64,000 nucleotides of DNA from Protopterus annectens (GCF_019279795.1 NC_056738.1:474915287-474979286); one strand, 5' to 3'; shown: positions 1 through 10,839, counted from the stretch's first letter. Notes: generated by a model from the sequence alone, not told the origin. Program-made: numbers and translations.

Positions 1-905
1 CCAAAGAGTTGTTAATGTCTTTGTTCTTAATAGCCAAAATATGTTCATAAATTCGGCGTTTCAAAACTCTTGTAGTTTTGCCAGTATAATAACTTCCACA
101 TGTGACACAGAAGGCTAAATATACCACGTGATCACTGTTACAATTGTAATATTTGTATGCCCAGAAAGTTCTGTTTAGATGTTTTAATGTCACAAATGAA
201 GTATTGCTAATATAGCGACACTGCCTACAATCCTTACATGAAAAAGTACCCTTCTTGTTACTTACTTCTCTTGTGATTGTGTCTCTATTATGATTATCAT
301 ATTCTAACATTTGCTTTACATTTGTCACATTCTTATAAGTAAACCTGGGTGTAATGCCTAAACAGGACATTAAGTCCCTGTTCCCCAGTATAATCCTCCA
401 ATTTTTCTCTATAATATCTCTAATGTAGGTAAGTTCATTAGACATAGGTAAAGGAAAGGCAATGTAAAACTCCATTGTTTCTTCTCTCTCCATATGATGT
501 GAAGTGTCTCTTATCGTGAATTCATTAATGTCGATCGACAAAATGGGTTTTGCTACTCCTTGTCTCAGCTTAGTTACCTCCCTTTCTAAACTTTTTAACC
601 ATTTAAGTTGATAACCTCTTTCTATAAACAGTTTCCTTAACAACGATAATTCCTTGAAATATACATTGTCATCTGATGTCAACCTACTGAGCCTTATCAT
701 TTGCCCTTTTATTACATTTTTCTTCATATGTTCTGGATGAAGACTTTCTTTATGGAGATATTGGCTCATGAAACAAGGTTTCCTATATATTTTACTATGT
801 AAAGAGTAATTAGAACAGTCCAAATATAGTGTGAGATCCAGAAAATTAATTTCCTTCCCAAAACCACTAAGTTTAAAAGTTAAAAAAACTTGTTGTTTTG
901 TTTAA
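1..905 (-). pseudogene. PLE1 RT thumb, linker and GIY-YIG endonuclease (partial)
   Basis: This minus-strand continuation of the RT is open from about 870 to the window edge. It reads KLSGFGKEINFLDLTLYLD at the thumb, then a long linker, a Cys cluster CKDCRQCRYI, and the nuclease core DHVVYLAFC, SYYTGKTTRVLKRRIYEH. In GIY-YIG nucleases these two blocks carry the catalytic Tyr, Arg and Gly residues, and the domain nicks target DNA for primed reverse transcription. A one-base indel near 873 separates it from the upstream frame. The last residues and final Glu region lie outside the window. The inverted copy reads YYIGKT where this one has YYTGKT. Confidence 0.85.
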
Positions 906-927
906 ATCCTCCACCATATTTTCAAAC

Positions 928-2178
928 TCAATTTTGTCCCCTCTCCATAAAAAAAAACAAATCATCGATGTATCTTACATAGAGTAAAACTTTGTCAAAA
1001 TTTTTATGAACTTTAAGATGTTCCTGTTCCCAATTCGACATGACGATGTTTGCAAATGCAGGGACAACTCTGGCTCCCATCGCCACCCCAGATGTTTGTT
1101 TGTAAAACACTTTGTTAAATGCAAAAAAATTGTTATCAGAAACTATTTCCATTAGTGAGCATATTGTGTTTATTTCTGAACCACTCATTTGTGATTTAGA
1201 TGCCAAATAAATTCTCATACCCTCTACACCCTCTTCTTGATCTATAGAAGTGTACAGACTTTTAACATCTAAGGTTGCAAAATAAACTTGATTGTAGTCA
1301 AAATCACTTTTGGCTAATATTTCTAATAAATGCCATGAATCCCTTAGAAAGTGTTCTGCCTTTTGTGCTATTGGATTCAGAATATTATCAAGCCAGATGG
1401 AAATATTTTCTGTTTTGGAGTTTTTGGCTGACACTATAGGTCTAAATGTTAAATCATCTGTGCCATACTGTATTTTTGGTATACCAAAAAAACTACCCAT
1501 CTTCGGCTGTTCTGTTAGCATAAACTCATAATCATCTCTGTCTAGTTCTTCCTGACAAAACATATCAAATAAGGAAGTATTCACTCTCCTATAACAATTT
1601 AAAATGAAATCCAAGCTGACCTTACAATAGTTGTTTCTATCATCCAACAATGTGTTGATAGCCTTATTGTAATCAGCTGTGTTCATGACTACAATCTTTC
1701 CCCCCTTATCCGCCTTCATGACTCTGATGTCTCGAGTCTTAGAAAGTTGTTTTAAGGCTTCATGTTCCAAAGATGTCAAATTGTCTTGTGTTTCTATATT
1801 TGTCATTTGTCTAAATTCTGTTTCACAAATCTTTTGGAAAACTTGGAGAGTGTTGACTAATGGTGGATTGTAAGTACTCGGTCTTTTTAGTGTTTCGTTC
1901 TTAATGGAACCAGACATGTTGACATCTTTCATTATGTATTTCAAGTTTAGTTTACGCAAAAATATCCTAAACTCTACCAACAGTTTACCAATCTCTACCT
2001 TATTGGATGGAATAAAATTGAAACCCTTTTTCAAAATGTTGTTATATGATTCAGAAAGACAGTTATCACTTAAGTTAACAATAGTCAAAGAATAGTCATT
2101 ATTTTCAAAGGGTGTTGTCACCACTTCCTTTTGTTCTTCCCTTTCGATTTGCCTTTGTACTGAGTGGAATTGAACCAC
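928..2178 (-). CDS. PLE1 reverse transcriptase (N-terminal and palm/fingers part)
   Basis: A 416-residue frame with Penelope-type RT motifs: KADKGGKIVVM near residue 155, GIPKIQYG and RPIVSA near residues 230-250, motif A ATLDVKSLYTSID near residue 305, motif B SGVAMGARVVPAFANIV near residue 365, and the catalytic YIDD of motif C at the end (LLYVRYIDDLFFF). The enzyme copies the element's RNA into DNA at the target site. The frame ends early (MERGQN then stop) just after YIDD, at an A-run at about 948-956 on the plus strand. Shifting by one base restores the thumb region, so this is an indel and not a true C-terminus. Confidence 0.88.
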   Translation of the reverse strand: MVQFHSVQRQIEREEQKEVVTTPFENNDYSLTIVNLSDNCLSESYNNILKKGFNFIPSNKVEIGKLLVEFRIFLRKLNLKYIMKDVNMSGSIKNETLKRPSTYNPPLVNTLQVFQKICETEFRQMTNIETQDNLTSLEHEALKQLSKTRDIRVMKADKGGKIVVMNTADYNKAINTLLDDRNNYCKVSLDFILNCYRRVNTSLFDMFCQEELDRDDYEFMLTEQPKMGSFFGIPKIQYGTDDLTFRPIVSAKNSKTENISIWLDNILNPIAQKAEHFLRDSWHLLEILAKSDFDYNQVYFATLDVKSLYTSIDQEEGVEGMRIYLASKSQMSGSEINTICSLMEIVSDNNFFAFNKVFYKQTSGVAMGARVVPAFANIVMSNWEQEHLKVHKNFDKVLLYVRYIDDLFFFMERGQN

Positions 2179-3485
2179 TTGGTAGTCTTTTTGGGTTGTA
2201 CCCCTTCCACCCGAAAAGGGGTATTTTGTTTGTTATTACAGCTTGCTACCTCTGCAAAACTAGTAGTAGCAGTGACTTCCATGTTAGTTGTATCATTGTT
2301 ATTGACTGCTGTATTGTTGTCAACAATTTCCACTTCATCATGACCTACATTGTTATTTATAGTAGAATTCACAGATACAGAATTGTCATTTCTATTAACT
2401 TTTCTATTTTCCAACCTAAAAGGTTTGAGAGTTAAATCGACATCTTTCTCATTACTTTTATTGTTGTCGTTAGTAGCCTTTTCTTCACTGTATGTGCAAA
2501 TATACGCTTCATTGTTACTGTATGCATAAATATCCCTTCGCATCTTATTTTGTTTCCTTAAGATAACTGTAGCTCTGTGTCTATCAGTTTTTGCCTCTAT
2601 ACTGTTGTATAGTGGCAAGAATTGGGAAAAACAAGTAAACTGTTTGATGTTTTCATCTGTAGTTTTAATCTCTTCCGTTAGTTTACCCAACTCTGTCTCG
2701 TAGTGTTTCACTAAAATGCGCATCATTGATATCCCTGCATCATTATAAAGTTTTACTAGCGTATTGCACAATTCATCTCCTGGGGTTACACAGTTTGGGA
2801 ACTTGGCAGTTCTCAAACCCTGAGGTATTATATTACGTGAAATGCATTCAGTTAAATATTGTACCTCTAAACGTAAAGTGGTGAACCTAATTACCAGTAT
2901 CAACAAAGTGAAAATAAGTTTCTTACAAGCTTGTAAGTTGTCGCTATTTTGATTGTTTGCTGCATTGAAAACTGGCACTTATCTAATGTTTTTAAATGGA
3001 TTGTCAGTTTCTGAGCAAATATAACCCCATACATTGCCTGTAAATCTATTAGAATTTCCATTTTCAGGACCAGTTACTGATGTCAAGTCATTATTATCGT
3101 TAGTATTACCAACAGATTTGAAAGTCTTATGGTTATCTTGTTGAGTAACATATTCAGACTCTCCGGAAGACATTGTGACCATTCTGTTTGCTTCATTTTT
3201 TAGACAGTTTCTTACTATTTCAGTAATGGTATTTATTAAATCCTGTTCAGACCCCTTGGACTGCTTACGCTCCACGGATATATCAGCTCCGTCCAGACTG
3301 GGCGTCGGATAGATCGATACATCCAATAGGTTATCCTGGGAGAATGCTTCCGTGGCCATCCGATGAAAACAACCGCCAAACTTTACTGTTTTAAAACTTG
3401 AAAACCACAAACCTTGGACTAGCCGAAAAACGAATAAAAATACCAAAGCAGAAACAGTTGGCAAGCTGCTACAATTAGATTCCAC
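2118..3485 (-). pseudogene. PLE1 ORF1 protein with one in-frame stop
   Basis: A single minus-strand frame runs from a Met at 3485 to 2118, broken by one TAA at 2979-2981; the part after the stop is open from 2978 down. Its start lies inside the terminal repeat. The middle holds a region with the motif IIPQGLR followed by a predicted helical stretch, and the same region with IPRGMR occurs in the ORF1 of PLE2. The C-terminus is very basic (KGKSKGKNKRKW), which suggests nucleic-acid binding. I do not recognise a named domain. Its 3' end overlaps the RT ORF by 61 nt in the -1 frame. Role is inferred: an RNA-binding or packaging partner of the RT. Confidence 0.7.
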
Positions 3486-3690
3486 AAAGCGAATACTGAT
3501 TAGTGCTTTCTTTCACTTTTATTATAAAATGTGAACTTCATCAGAAAAACGGGAACTCTCCCTTGTTCCCGTTTTGCATAGAAAAAGCAGGAAATGATGT
3601 CATACAATTAATCAATTCAAAAATTCATTGTATTAGTATTTGTTGTATCCAAAACATTATCTATGATTTTTTTAAACTTAGTGGTTTTGG
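3401..3690 (-). repeat. PLE1 terminal repeat (pLTR), left arm
   Basis: About 290 bp, found again as its reverse complement at 5135-5420 with few differences. It contains the 5' end of ORF1, a perfect hairpin with arms ACGGGAAC/GTTCCCGT, and directly after it CTGATGA, an AG, a 5-bp stem with a 14-nt loop, then GAAA. That order resembles a hammerhead ribozyme core; see the separate entry for the right arm. Confidence 0.85.
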
Positions 3691-4749
3691 GAAGGAAATT
3701 AATTTTCTGTATCTTACACTATATTTGGACTGTTCTAATTACTCTTTACATAGTAGAATATATAGGAAACCTTGTTTCATGAACCAATATCTCCATAAAG
3801 AAAGTCTTCATCCAGAACATATGAAGAAAAATGTAATAAAAGGGCAAATGATAAGGCTCAGTAGGTTGACATCAGATGACAATGTATATTTCAAGGAATT
3901 GTTGTTGTTAAGGAAACTGTTTATAGAAAGAGGTTACCAACTTAAATGGTTAAAAAGTTTAGAAAGGGAGGTAACTATGTTGAGACAAGGAGTAGCAAAA
4001 CCCATTTTGTCGATCAACATTAATGAATTCACGATAAGAGACACTTCACATCATATGGAGAGAGAAGAAACAATGGAGTTTTACACTGCCTTTCCTTTAC
4101 CTATGTCTAATGAACTTACCTACATTAGAGATATTATAGAGAAAAATTGGAGGATTATACTGGGAAACAGGGACTTAATGTCCTGTTTAGGCATTACACC
4201 CAGGTTTACTTATAAGAATGTGACAAATGTAAAGCAAATGTTAGAATATGATAATCATAATAGAGACACAATCACAAGAGAAGTAAGTAACAAGAAGGGT
4301 ACTTTTTCATGTAAGGATTGTAGGCAGTGTCGCTATATTAGCAATACTTCATTTGTGACATTAAAACATCTAAACAGAACTTTCTGGGCATACAAATATT
4401 ATAATTGTAACAGTGATCACGTGGTATATTTAGCCTTCTGTGTCACATGTGGAAGTTATTATATTGGCAAAACTACAAGAGTTTTGAAACGCCGAATATA
4501 TGAACATATTTTGGCTATTAAGAACAAAGATATTAATAACTCTTTGGCAAGACATGCCCAATCATGTGACGACTTTAAAAAAAATTTGATTTTTTTGTAT
4601 TAGATCAAGTAGACAAATGTTTGTTAATGGGGGATGTCAACAACAAGTTAGAGCAAAAAGAGGCTTTGTGGCAGTTATTGGTAGGGGCGGATTCACCCCC
4701 AGGTTTGAATGAAACTATAAACATCAAATGTTTTCTAGTATATAGATAA
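3672..4749 (+). pseudogene. PLE linker and GIY-YIG endonuclease, inverted copy with frameshift
   Basis: The frame runs from the RT thumb (KLSGFGKEINFLYLTLYL) through the linker, the Cys cluster CKDCRQCRYI and the nuclease core YLAFC, YYIGKTTRVLKRRIYEHI. An apparent stop at about 4601 follows an A/T-run. A one-base shift there gives a further 50 residues ending near 4749, with a D-rich block (LDQVDKCLLMGDVNN) and the C-terminal PPGLNETI, which matches the TPGINQYI end of PLE2. The segment was probably never translated on its own because it lacks the RT core. It supplies the 3' end missing from the left copy. Confidence 0.8.
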
Positions 4750-5134
4750 ATCAGACCTATTGACATACATCTGTTTCATTTTGAGAAGGTTTGTTGGTCA
4801 GTTATGACATTTTGGATATTTACCACTGATCTATAATGTTTACATGATGGATGTTCCCTTTTACGTTCATTAGGTTTAAGAAATTAGATAAAAATACAAA
4901 TGTATATTTTATTAATATATTGTTAATTTGAATTGTTTATGTAAATTTATTTATTTATTTTTTACAATTTACACTTAGTATTTACAAAAACATTCATATA
5001 GGATATAGCTTAATGACAAAGTGTATAACACGTATATTTTTTGGGAATAGATAATAGTACTACATAGATAAATAGTTTTTATTATTTTAGACTGAAAATA
5101 TTGACGTTCAATGAATTATTTATAAAACAAAAAG

Positions 5135-5420
5135 TTTTTAAAAAAATCATAGATAATGTTTTGGATACAACAAATACTAATACAATGAATTTTTGAATTG
5201 ATTAATTGTATGACATCATTTCCTGCTTTTTCTATACAAAACGGGAACAAGGGAGAGTTCCCGTTTTTCTGATGAAGTTCACATTTTATAATAAAAGTGA
5301 AAGAAAGCGCTAACCAGTATTCGCTTTGTGGAATCTAATTGTAGCAGCTTTGCCAACTGTTTCTGCTTTGGTATTTTTATTCGTTTTTCGGCTAGTCCAA
5401 GGTTTGTGGTTTTCAATATT
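5135..5420 (+). repeat. PLE1 terminal repeat (pLTR), right arm
   Basis: Reverse complement of 3401-3690. Together the two arms enclose a 1.4-kb loop containing the endonuclease copy, so a transcript across the whole unit could fold back on itself. Confidence 0.85.
5240..5335 (+). ncRNA. Hammerhead-ribozyme-like motif in PLE1 terminal repeat
   Basis: After a hairpin (GGGAAC ... GTTCCC) comes CTGATGA (5269-5275), AG, stem TTCAC (5278-5282), a 14-nt loop, stem GTGAA (5297-5301), A, then GAAA (5303-5306) and AAAGCG ... CGCTTT as a possible third stem. The left arm has the same layout. Hammerhead motifs in Penelope terminal repeats are established knowledge. The unpaired AG and A beside stem II, and the absence of a clear stem I and cleavage triplet, make this only a candidate. 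Confidence 0.35.
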
Positions 5421-7030
5421 TAAGAACTAATTACATTGCATTAAGATCAAATCAGAAAATAATTATTTGCATGGACAACAGAGGCATCCATGCAATCTTT
5501 TCTTACATGGAATATACTTTTCACATGATAACAAGATCATCTAAATTTAGAAGAGGATGAAAACATAAAGACTACAGCGGGTTATTAACATAACTCAGGA
5601 TAGGTAACTGACTTGTCCACAGAGCATGGTGCTGGACCACTATAAATGAGTAGAATGGATAACTAAACAGTATATGTACCCTTCAGTGCATACATATCCA
5701 ACATAGCTTACAAAAGGAGCTGGAATGAGATAAAAATGAAGGAACATTTAATGAGTCATTGATACCATCTATGATTTACACCTGGTAAAATCACATTGTT
5801 GGAAACTTGCAACATTAAAGAGCTCAGGTTGTATTGGTTATGGGAACATACAAATTGTGTAGTAAGGTAGAAGCTTTAATAAAAAATAAAAAAGCTTATT
5901 ATAAAACCAGCTTGTAACAGATGTCCATATTTATGTAAAAATAAGTAAATCTGAATCGAATACTTATATGTTATTAGACTTTACAGATCAGACTCTTATT
6001 TAAGGTGTTTTATTGATTCATTTAATACATTCTACTGGGCAGAACCAAGTATTGGGGCACTCAAATAAAAAAAAAAGATTAATTTGTAATATAACTAAGG
6101 TTTAGATGATGGTTGTACACTTTAATTGCATTTATTTGCAGTTTTATACTTTCCACAAATATGTGATGAGAAGCATTACAAATGATAAAAGCCTTGTGTC
6201 TACATAATTAACCACATAAGCACTAAGAAAATTAATCCCAACAATCATACCAATAACCATATCTGCATAGATTAATGCAAATTTAGACATCCATGAAAAC
6301 AAAATGGTTATATTGAGGTGATATACTTTAAGACTGCTCTTAGCAAAAATTAAATCTTTGTACATATATTTAGTAAAAGTAATGAAAATTAAATATTATA
6401 CTGGACTATGGTGCTTTATTAGGAAAGAAAGTGTAACAGGAAAAGTTAATAAGCTTTACTTACAGTAAGAACAAAATACTATGGGAGCAATTTAGATTTC
6501 ATCATCAGTTTTCATGATAACTGTATTATTGGAATGTTTACACTACATTCAACTGTTTTTGAAATCAGGTACTTTTCATGTAATTTGTCCATTATGCGTA
6601 TTGGATGCTTGTGTATTTTAGGTGATGGGTGGGTTTTGATGGCTTTCTCATGAAGTAGAAGGGATGCTGCTCTGATTTTTTTTTTTTTTTTTTTTTGCTT
6701 AGTTAATTGCAATTGTTCAATGTAGTATAAACTCAAAGCATAAGAAGGCATTCAAAGAGTTTGCTAAAAGTGTACCCAAAAATAAACACCCTTTCTCACA
6801 CCCAACCACCTAATTCTTTCTTAAAAGATGCCATTTGATAATTTTCCTAATTTTAAGTGATTTCAAATTCTATAATCTACCAGCCATAAAATAAAAATAA
6901 TTTTGCAAACTTCAGTTCTAACAACTGGTAATTTAACAAAAAGACTATTGCTCCTAGTATCTGCCTGATGACTACCCTTATTTATTCCAATATTAACATC
7001 ATAATCTTTTTCCATTAAAACATTTATCAT
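5421..7030. other. Unannotated AT-rich DNA
   Basis: No coding potential, RNA gene or complex repeat is recognisable. A run of T (A on the minus strand) lies at about 6679-6696. Short open frames here have no recognisable motif. The stretch is probably intron or intergenic DNA upstream of the first visible collagen exon. Confidence 0.6.
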
Positions 7031-7039
7031 TTACAGCTA

Positions 7040-8110
7040 ACTCACCCCTCATCAACCTATACTTGGAGTACAGAGATTATTCCTTTAGCTTTCTATTATA
7101 TGACATACATCTTAATCCTTTAATTTGTCTGTTAAAATATATATTGATTCTTTGTAGTCTTTCAAGTTGTCTGTGATTATATATGCAAACTGGAACATTG
7201 TATTCTATGATCGGTCTTATCATTGTTCAATAAGTAGACAAAAATACATCCTTTTCCTTAGTCACAATGGGTCTAAATATAGTCCTAAGCTCATAATAAT
7301 ACCATCTAATAATCTTCAGAAGATTCCCTTCAAAATGTAAATCTTCATCACTTTTTATACCCAAATCACATACAATGTTGACCAGCCCTATTCGACAATT
7401 CTTATAATATATGAATAACATCTCCAAAATGTATCATTCACATCTTTTTAGAATTATATTTCATATCATTTGAGACACACTACAAAAAATTAATCTAAAT
7501 GCCCTTGTGTTCTTTAATAATCATATATAAACATTACCATTGAAGTACCCTTTGAATCAGCTGCATATATTCACAATCATGCCCTTATCAGAACCTGGAA
7601 AACTTGACATAAAAATTCCAAAAATTACCAATCTCAACATATGTACCCTAGATAAAGTTTCACCAATTTTTACTTTACAAGCTCTAAAATGTAGCCAGAT
7701 TTTAATTCATCTCACTATATAATGGTTAATATCATTTTCAATTAACAACATAATAATTCTACAAAGTGGTATGGTACCAAAGGCCTTTACCACATAAACC
7801 ACATCAGCTGTCCCACCAAAATCTAAAATTCCCTAAGTGACTGATAAAGGTAAAATAAGTTCATTAAACAAAAGCAACACTGAACAAACCTATGTTGGGA
7901 ATAATCCCTTTTATTACTTAGTGATTCAATTAAGTATTTTAATATTAACCTCTCAAAGCCTTTACATAGGACACTAACCAAACTTATTGGTACAAACCCC
8001 AACTCCAATGATTTTTGAAAATATATTAAAAATGGGAAATATATACATAATTTCAAAAAATAAGCATTTAATTGAACAGGACCTGCTGCTGATCTAGGTT
8101 TGATTTTCTC
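7040..8110 (-). mobile_element. Decayed CR1-like LINE reverse transcriptase fragment
   Basis: Minus-strand frames, broken by many stops, read like the middle and C-terminus of a CR1/L2-type RT. Near 8000-7890 there is an FVPISLVSVLCKGFERLI block (the usual form is RPISLTSVLCK..ER.I). Near 7800 is DVVYVVKAFGTIPL (usual D.VYLDF.KAFDTVPH). Near 7400-7330 is CDLGIKSDEDLHF (usual DLGV..D..L.F). Near 7200-7050 are blocks like RPIIEYNVPV, LERLQR, IKGLRCMSYN and YRLMRGEL. The order is correct for one element. It is 5'-truncated and heavily mutated, so it is much older than the other LINEs here. Confidence 0.65.
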
Positions 8111-8819
8111 AAATGTTTATCAACATTATTAAACAATTTTAGACAAGTCTTCCTTAACTCAAAATCAGTATTGTCAAAATGTAACTTATTTTCTGAAATA
8201 TTAACTACATCGCATTAGCCCAAACCATGTTAACAGCAATTACTTTCACATTTGCCATAATAATATAATTTCTGCTTTCACCCTTAAAGATAATAGTAGA
8301 CATGTCTAAAAAATGTCATGTTTAAAAAAGCCTTCTTGTTATAAACTGTATAACATGCAAGACATTTTTCATAAGTCCTTCTAGCTATTCTAAAACAACT
8401 TCTAGAACTAGTATTGTTTTATATATTTCTTTATTTTCCACAAAAATGTTAATCTTTTATAAGCCTTATCTAACACTCTGCTTCATTAAGGAGATATAAA
8501 ACTTTAAATTACCAATGGAACATTATTAGCCACAAAAGTCTTTGCCAACCAAATACAGTTTAAGTATGTTTTATTAGATAGCAGAATGCTTTTTAAATGT
8601 TTAGGACCTTTTTCCATATTGCTGCATGTGCCCTTTCTCTACATTTCTGCATGTTTCTTCCAAAAATATGTGTTTCTTTGTTTATATTTCCCAAGTAGTT
8701 TAGGAGGTTGCTTTTGTCATTTTAATGATTCTAAACACAGTATTTGTATATGAATTGTTCTGAAATAAATCCTGTTAAAACATCTACCTCATAATCGAGC
8801 AAACTACATTATGTTAAGA

Positions 8820-8842
8820 AACACACACACACACACACACAC
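8820..8842. repeat. (AC)n microsatellite
   Basis: Eleven uninterrupted AC dinucleotides. Confidence 0.97.
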
Positions 8843-9149
8843 AGATATTTCTGTACACAGAATATAATTCATTTTGACATAAATATCTTCACCTATAATG
8901 AATAAATGGTGGCACCCAGCTTACTGATTGCTGGATAATGCACACTTATATGCAAAGCCTTCCTTATGGGAAAGGCAATGGAAGTACTGATGAAACAGTA
9001 CTGATATTTATAGTGACACAGTAAATAGTCTGAATAGATTCAAATAAAAAGAATTACATTTTTACTCAAAAGATTGGATTAGCCTTAATGTTTTGCAATT
9101 TGTTTCAGTTGTCTTCACTAAAGTGATCAAAATAAAACAGCAAATAATG

Positions 9150-9345
9150 GGGATCCGTAGCATGTTAAACCATGCCACTAAAGTCAAAATGCAAAGCAGT
9201 CAAAAATCCCAGCATGGGAACATGGGATAATAGTTTATTCAAAAAAAAAATAAAATCTCACACGCAACTTTTCAAGTTCAGTGCTTCATCAAATAGGATT
9301 TCTATCTTGAAAGCCAGAATTTAAATATTGAGCATATGTTTTATT
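9150..9345 (-). repeat. Possible Penelope terminal-repeat remnant
   Basis: On the minus strand: TTGATGAAGCACTGAACTTG, a self-pairing AACTT/AAGTT, GAAAAG, then an A/T run and the near-palindrome ATCCCATGTTCCCATGCTGGGAT. The TGATGA-AG-hairpin-GAAA order resembles the motif in PLE1. No protein fragment is attached, so the assignment is weak. Confidence 0.3.
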
Positions 9346-10776
9346 TTTTATTTAAATACAACTCTTTTTCTAGTGCTTTAATTATTTGACTGGTCTTCAC
9401 TAATTTGGATAGATAAGCAGTATCTTTGTTGATGATGTTGACAAGGATGCCTCTCTGGGTTATCTAGACTGCTTTCATTTGTGCCATCTGTTTAGGCAGA
9501 CTGCACCATTTTTGTTTGATTAGAAAACTGAAAGCAATGCAAGACGATCTATAGAAATTCTCATGGCGCCACTAAAACTCTTCAAATTAAATGGAACACT
9601 GTGTTTACATTTCATAGACATATATTCTGTTTGCATCACTATAGTATATCTATCTATATCAGCAAATGTAAAATAAATAAATAAAACATGTACATGATTT
9701 TACAACAAGACAGTCCCAAGGATAAGTGAATAGCTACTTTTTGCCACGTCTGACTTAGATACTCCAAAGACTATAGCTCATAAGTGCTGTGTAGATAAAT
9801 TAATGTCTTGGCCTAGTAGGATTGTAAAGACTTCCACAGTGGCTAGGACAAATCATCACATTGTTGCATTTTGAAAATCTCACCTCAAAATGTCAATGCA
9901 AACTGACGAGTTTACATTATGTAAACATTTTGACAACAAACACATATAATATTGTTTATTAATCCTACTTTTTGAATCAAATGTGGCAAATGTTTATCAT
10001 ATTAGTTGGCACATTTGTTCATGAACTAGGAAGTTACATTTCCAGATTGGATATTGTAATTTCAGGCTGACTGTTCACAAACAGTATACACAAAAATAAA
10101 ATGGGTATAAAATCACCAAGTTGCATCAGTAGAATGAATTACTCCCTTAGACCTGTCTTTAATGTGCATTCAAATTCTGTACACTGAATTTAGTAATATG
10201 ATTTATAATGCAGCCTAATTTTCTCTTTTGGAGAAAAAACTTAAGAGGAATCCTATTTTTTATTCCACACCTAGATCACTAGAGGAAGTAAGCATTCTAA
10301 GTGCAGTCAGTACAGGGTGGCAATAAAAGTGGTACTAAATAGCTGGAAGCTACAAAAACGTGTCACCTTGTATTCCGTTATACAGAATGATACAACTCAG
10401 CCATTCCCTCTCTTGAACTTGCTTTTTCTTCTGAATATGCTGAATGACTCTAAACAACCATTGTGTACACCTTTCATTATTGATGATTTTTTTACGAATG
10501 AGACAACAGCACAACACTATGTATTCATTTAGCTATTGTCACTGATGTCATATCACAGTAACATCACAATTATATTTTGGAATGTATACCAAAGCAAAAA
10601 CTAAAACAAAACAAGTAAGCAAATTCTGGACAAGAATAACATACTGCTGTTTTGTATAGATATTAAAAAAAATCTTTGAATAAGGAAAAATCACTATGTT
10701 TTATAAATAATGCAGTATATTTGATAGGTATTTGTACATGACATTGATTACTTTCTTTGGATTTCTCTTTTTGCAG

Positions 10777-10839
10777 GGAGCACAGGGCCCTACTGGTCCT
10801 AAAGGAGACCCTGGTTCTTATGGTGAAAAAGGTAACAAG
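10777..10839 (+). CDS. Collagen triple-helix exon 1 (63 bp)
   Basis: A 63-bp exon of 21 codons, seven Gly-X-Y triplets beginning GAQGPTGPKGDPG and ending GEKGNK. It is preceded by a pyrimidine-rich tract and TTGCAG, and followed by the donor GTAAGT. It starts with a whole Gly codon and ends on a codon boundary (phase 0), as usual for collagen helix exons. The text GPKGDPG and the exon-size series that follows resemble the type VI collagen helix, particularly the alpha-1 chain as I remember it; identity is not proven. The product would be an extracellular-matrix chain assembling into a trimer. Confidence 0.93.

Larger units (their letters stand above)
1..3690 (-). mobile_element. Penelope-like retroelement PLE1, main copy, 3' end off the window
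   Basis: Read on the minus strand, this stretch holds in order a terminal repeat (3690 to 3401), a long ORF1 (3485 to 2118), a reverse transcriptase (2178 to 928) and a C-terminal linker plus GIY-YIG endonuclease (about 905 to 1). RT next to a GIY-YIG nuclease is diagnostic of endonuclease-bearing Penelope-like elements (family knowledge). The 3' UTR lies left of position 1 and is not seen. One in-frame stop in ORF1 and two single-base indels in homopolymer runs make this copy non-coding as it stands, but its 1-870 segment is nearly identical to the inverted copy at 3680-4600, so the insertion is young. Confidence 0.88.
3664..5420 (+). mobile_element. Truncated inverted copy of PLE1 (endonuclease, 3' UTR, terminal repeat)
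   Basis: The plus strand from 3672 repeats, almost base for base, the minus-strand endonuclease region at 870-1. It continues through a 3' UTR (4750-5134) to a terminal repeat (5135-5420) that is the reverse complement of 3401-3690. It lacks ORF1 and the RT palm. The junction near 3672-3683 falls in a short shared run (TTTTAAAC) present in both the terminal-repeat end and the RT-thumb sequence, which suggests a microhomology join. Inverted partial copies next to a main copy are known for Penelope elements (family knowledge). Confidence 0.88.
8111..10776. other. Intron or upstream DNA without recognised genes
   Basis: Apart from the short repeats listed separately, nothing coding was found. 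A polypyrimidine tract and AG immediately before 10777 mark the next exon. Confidence 0.55.
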
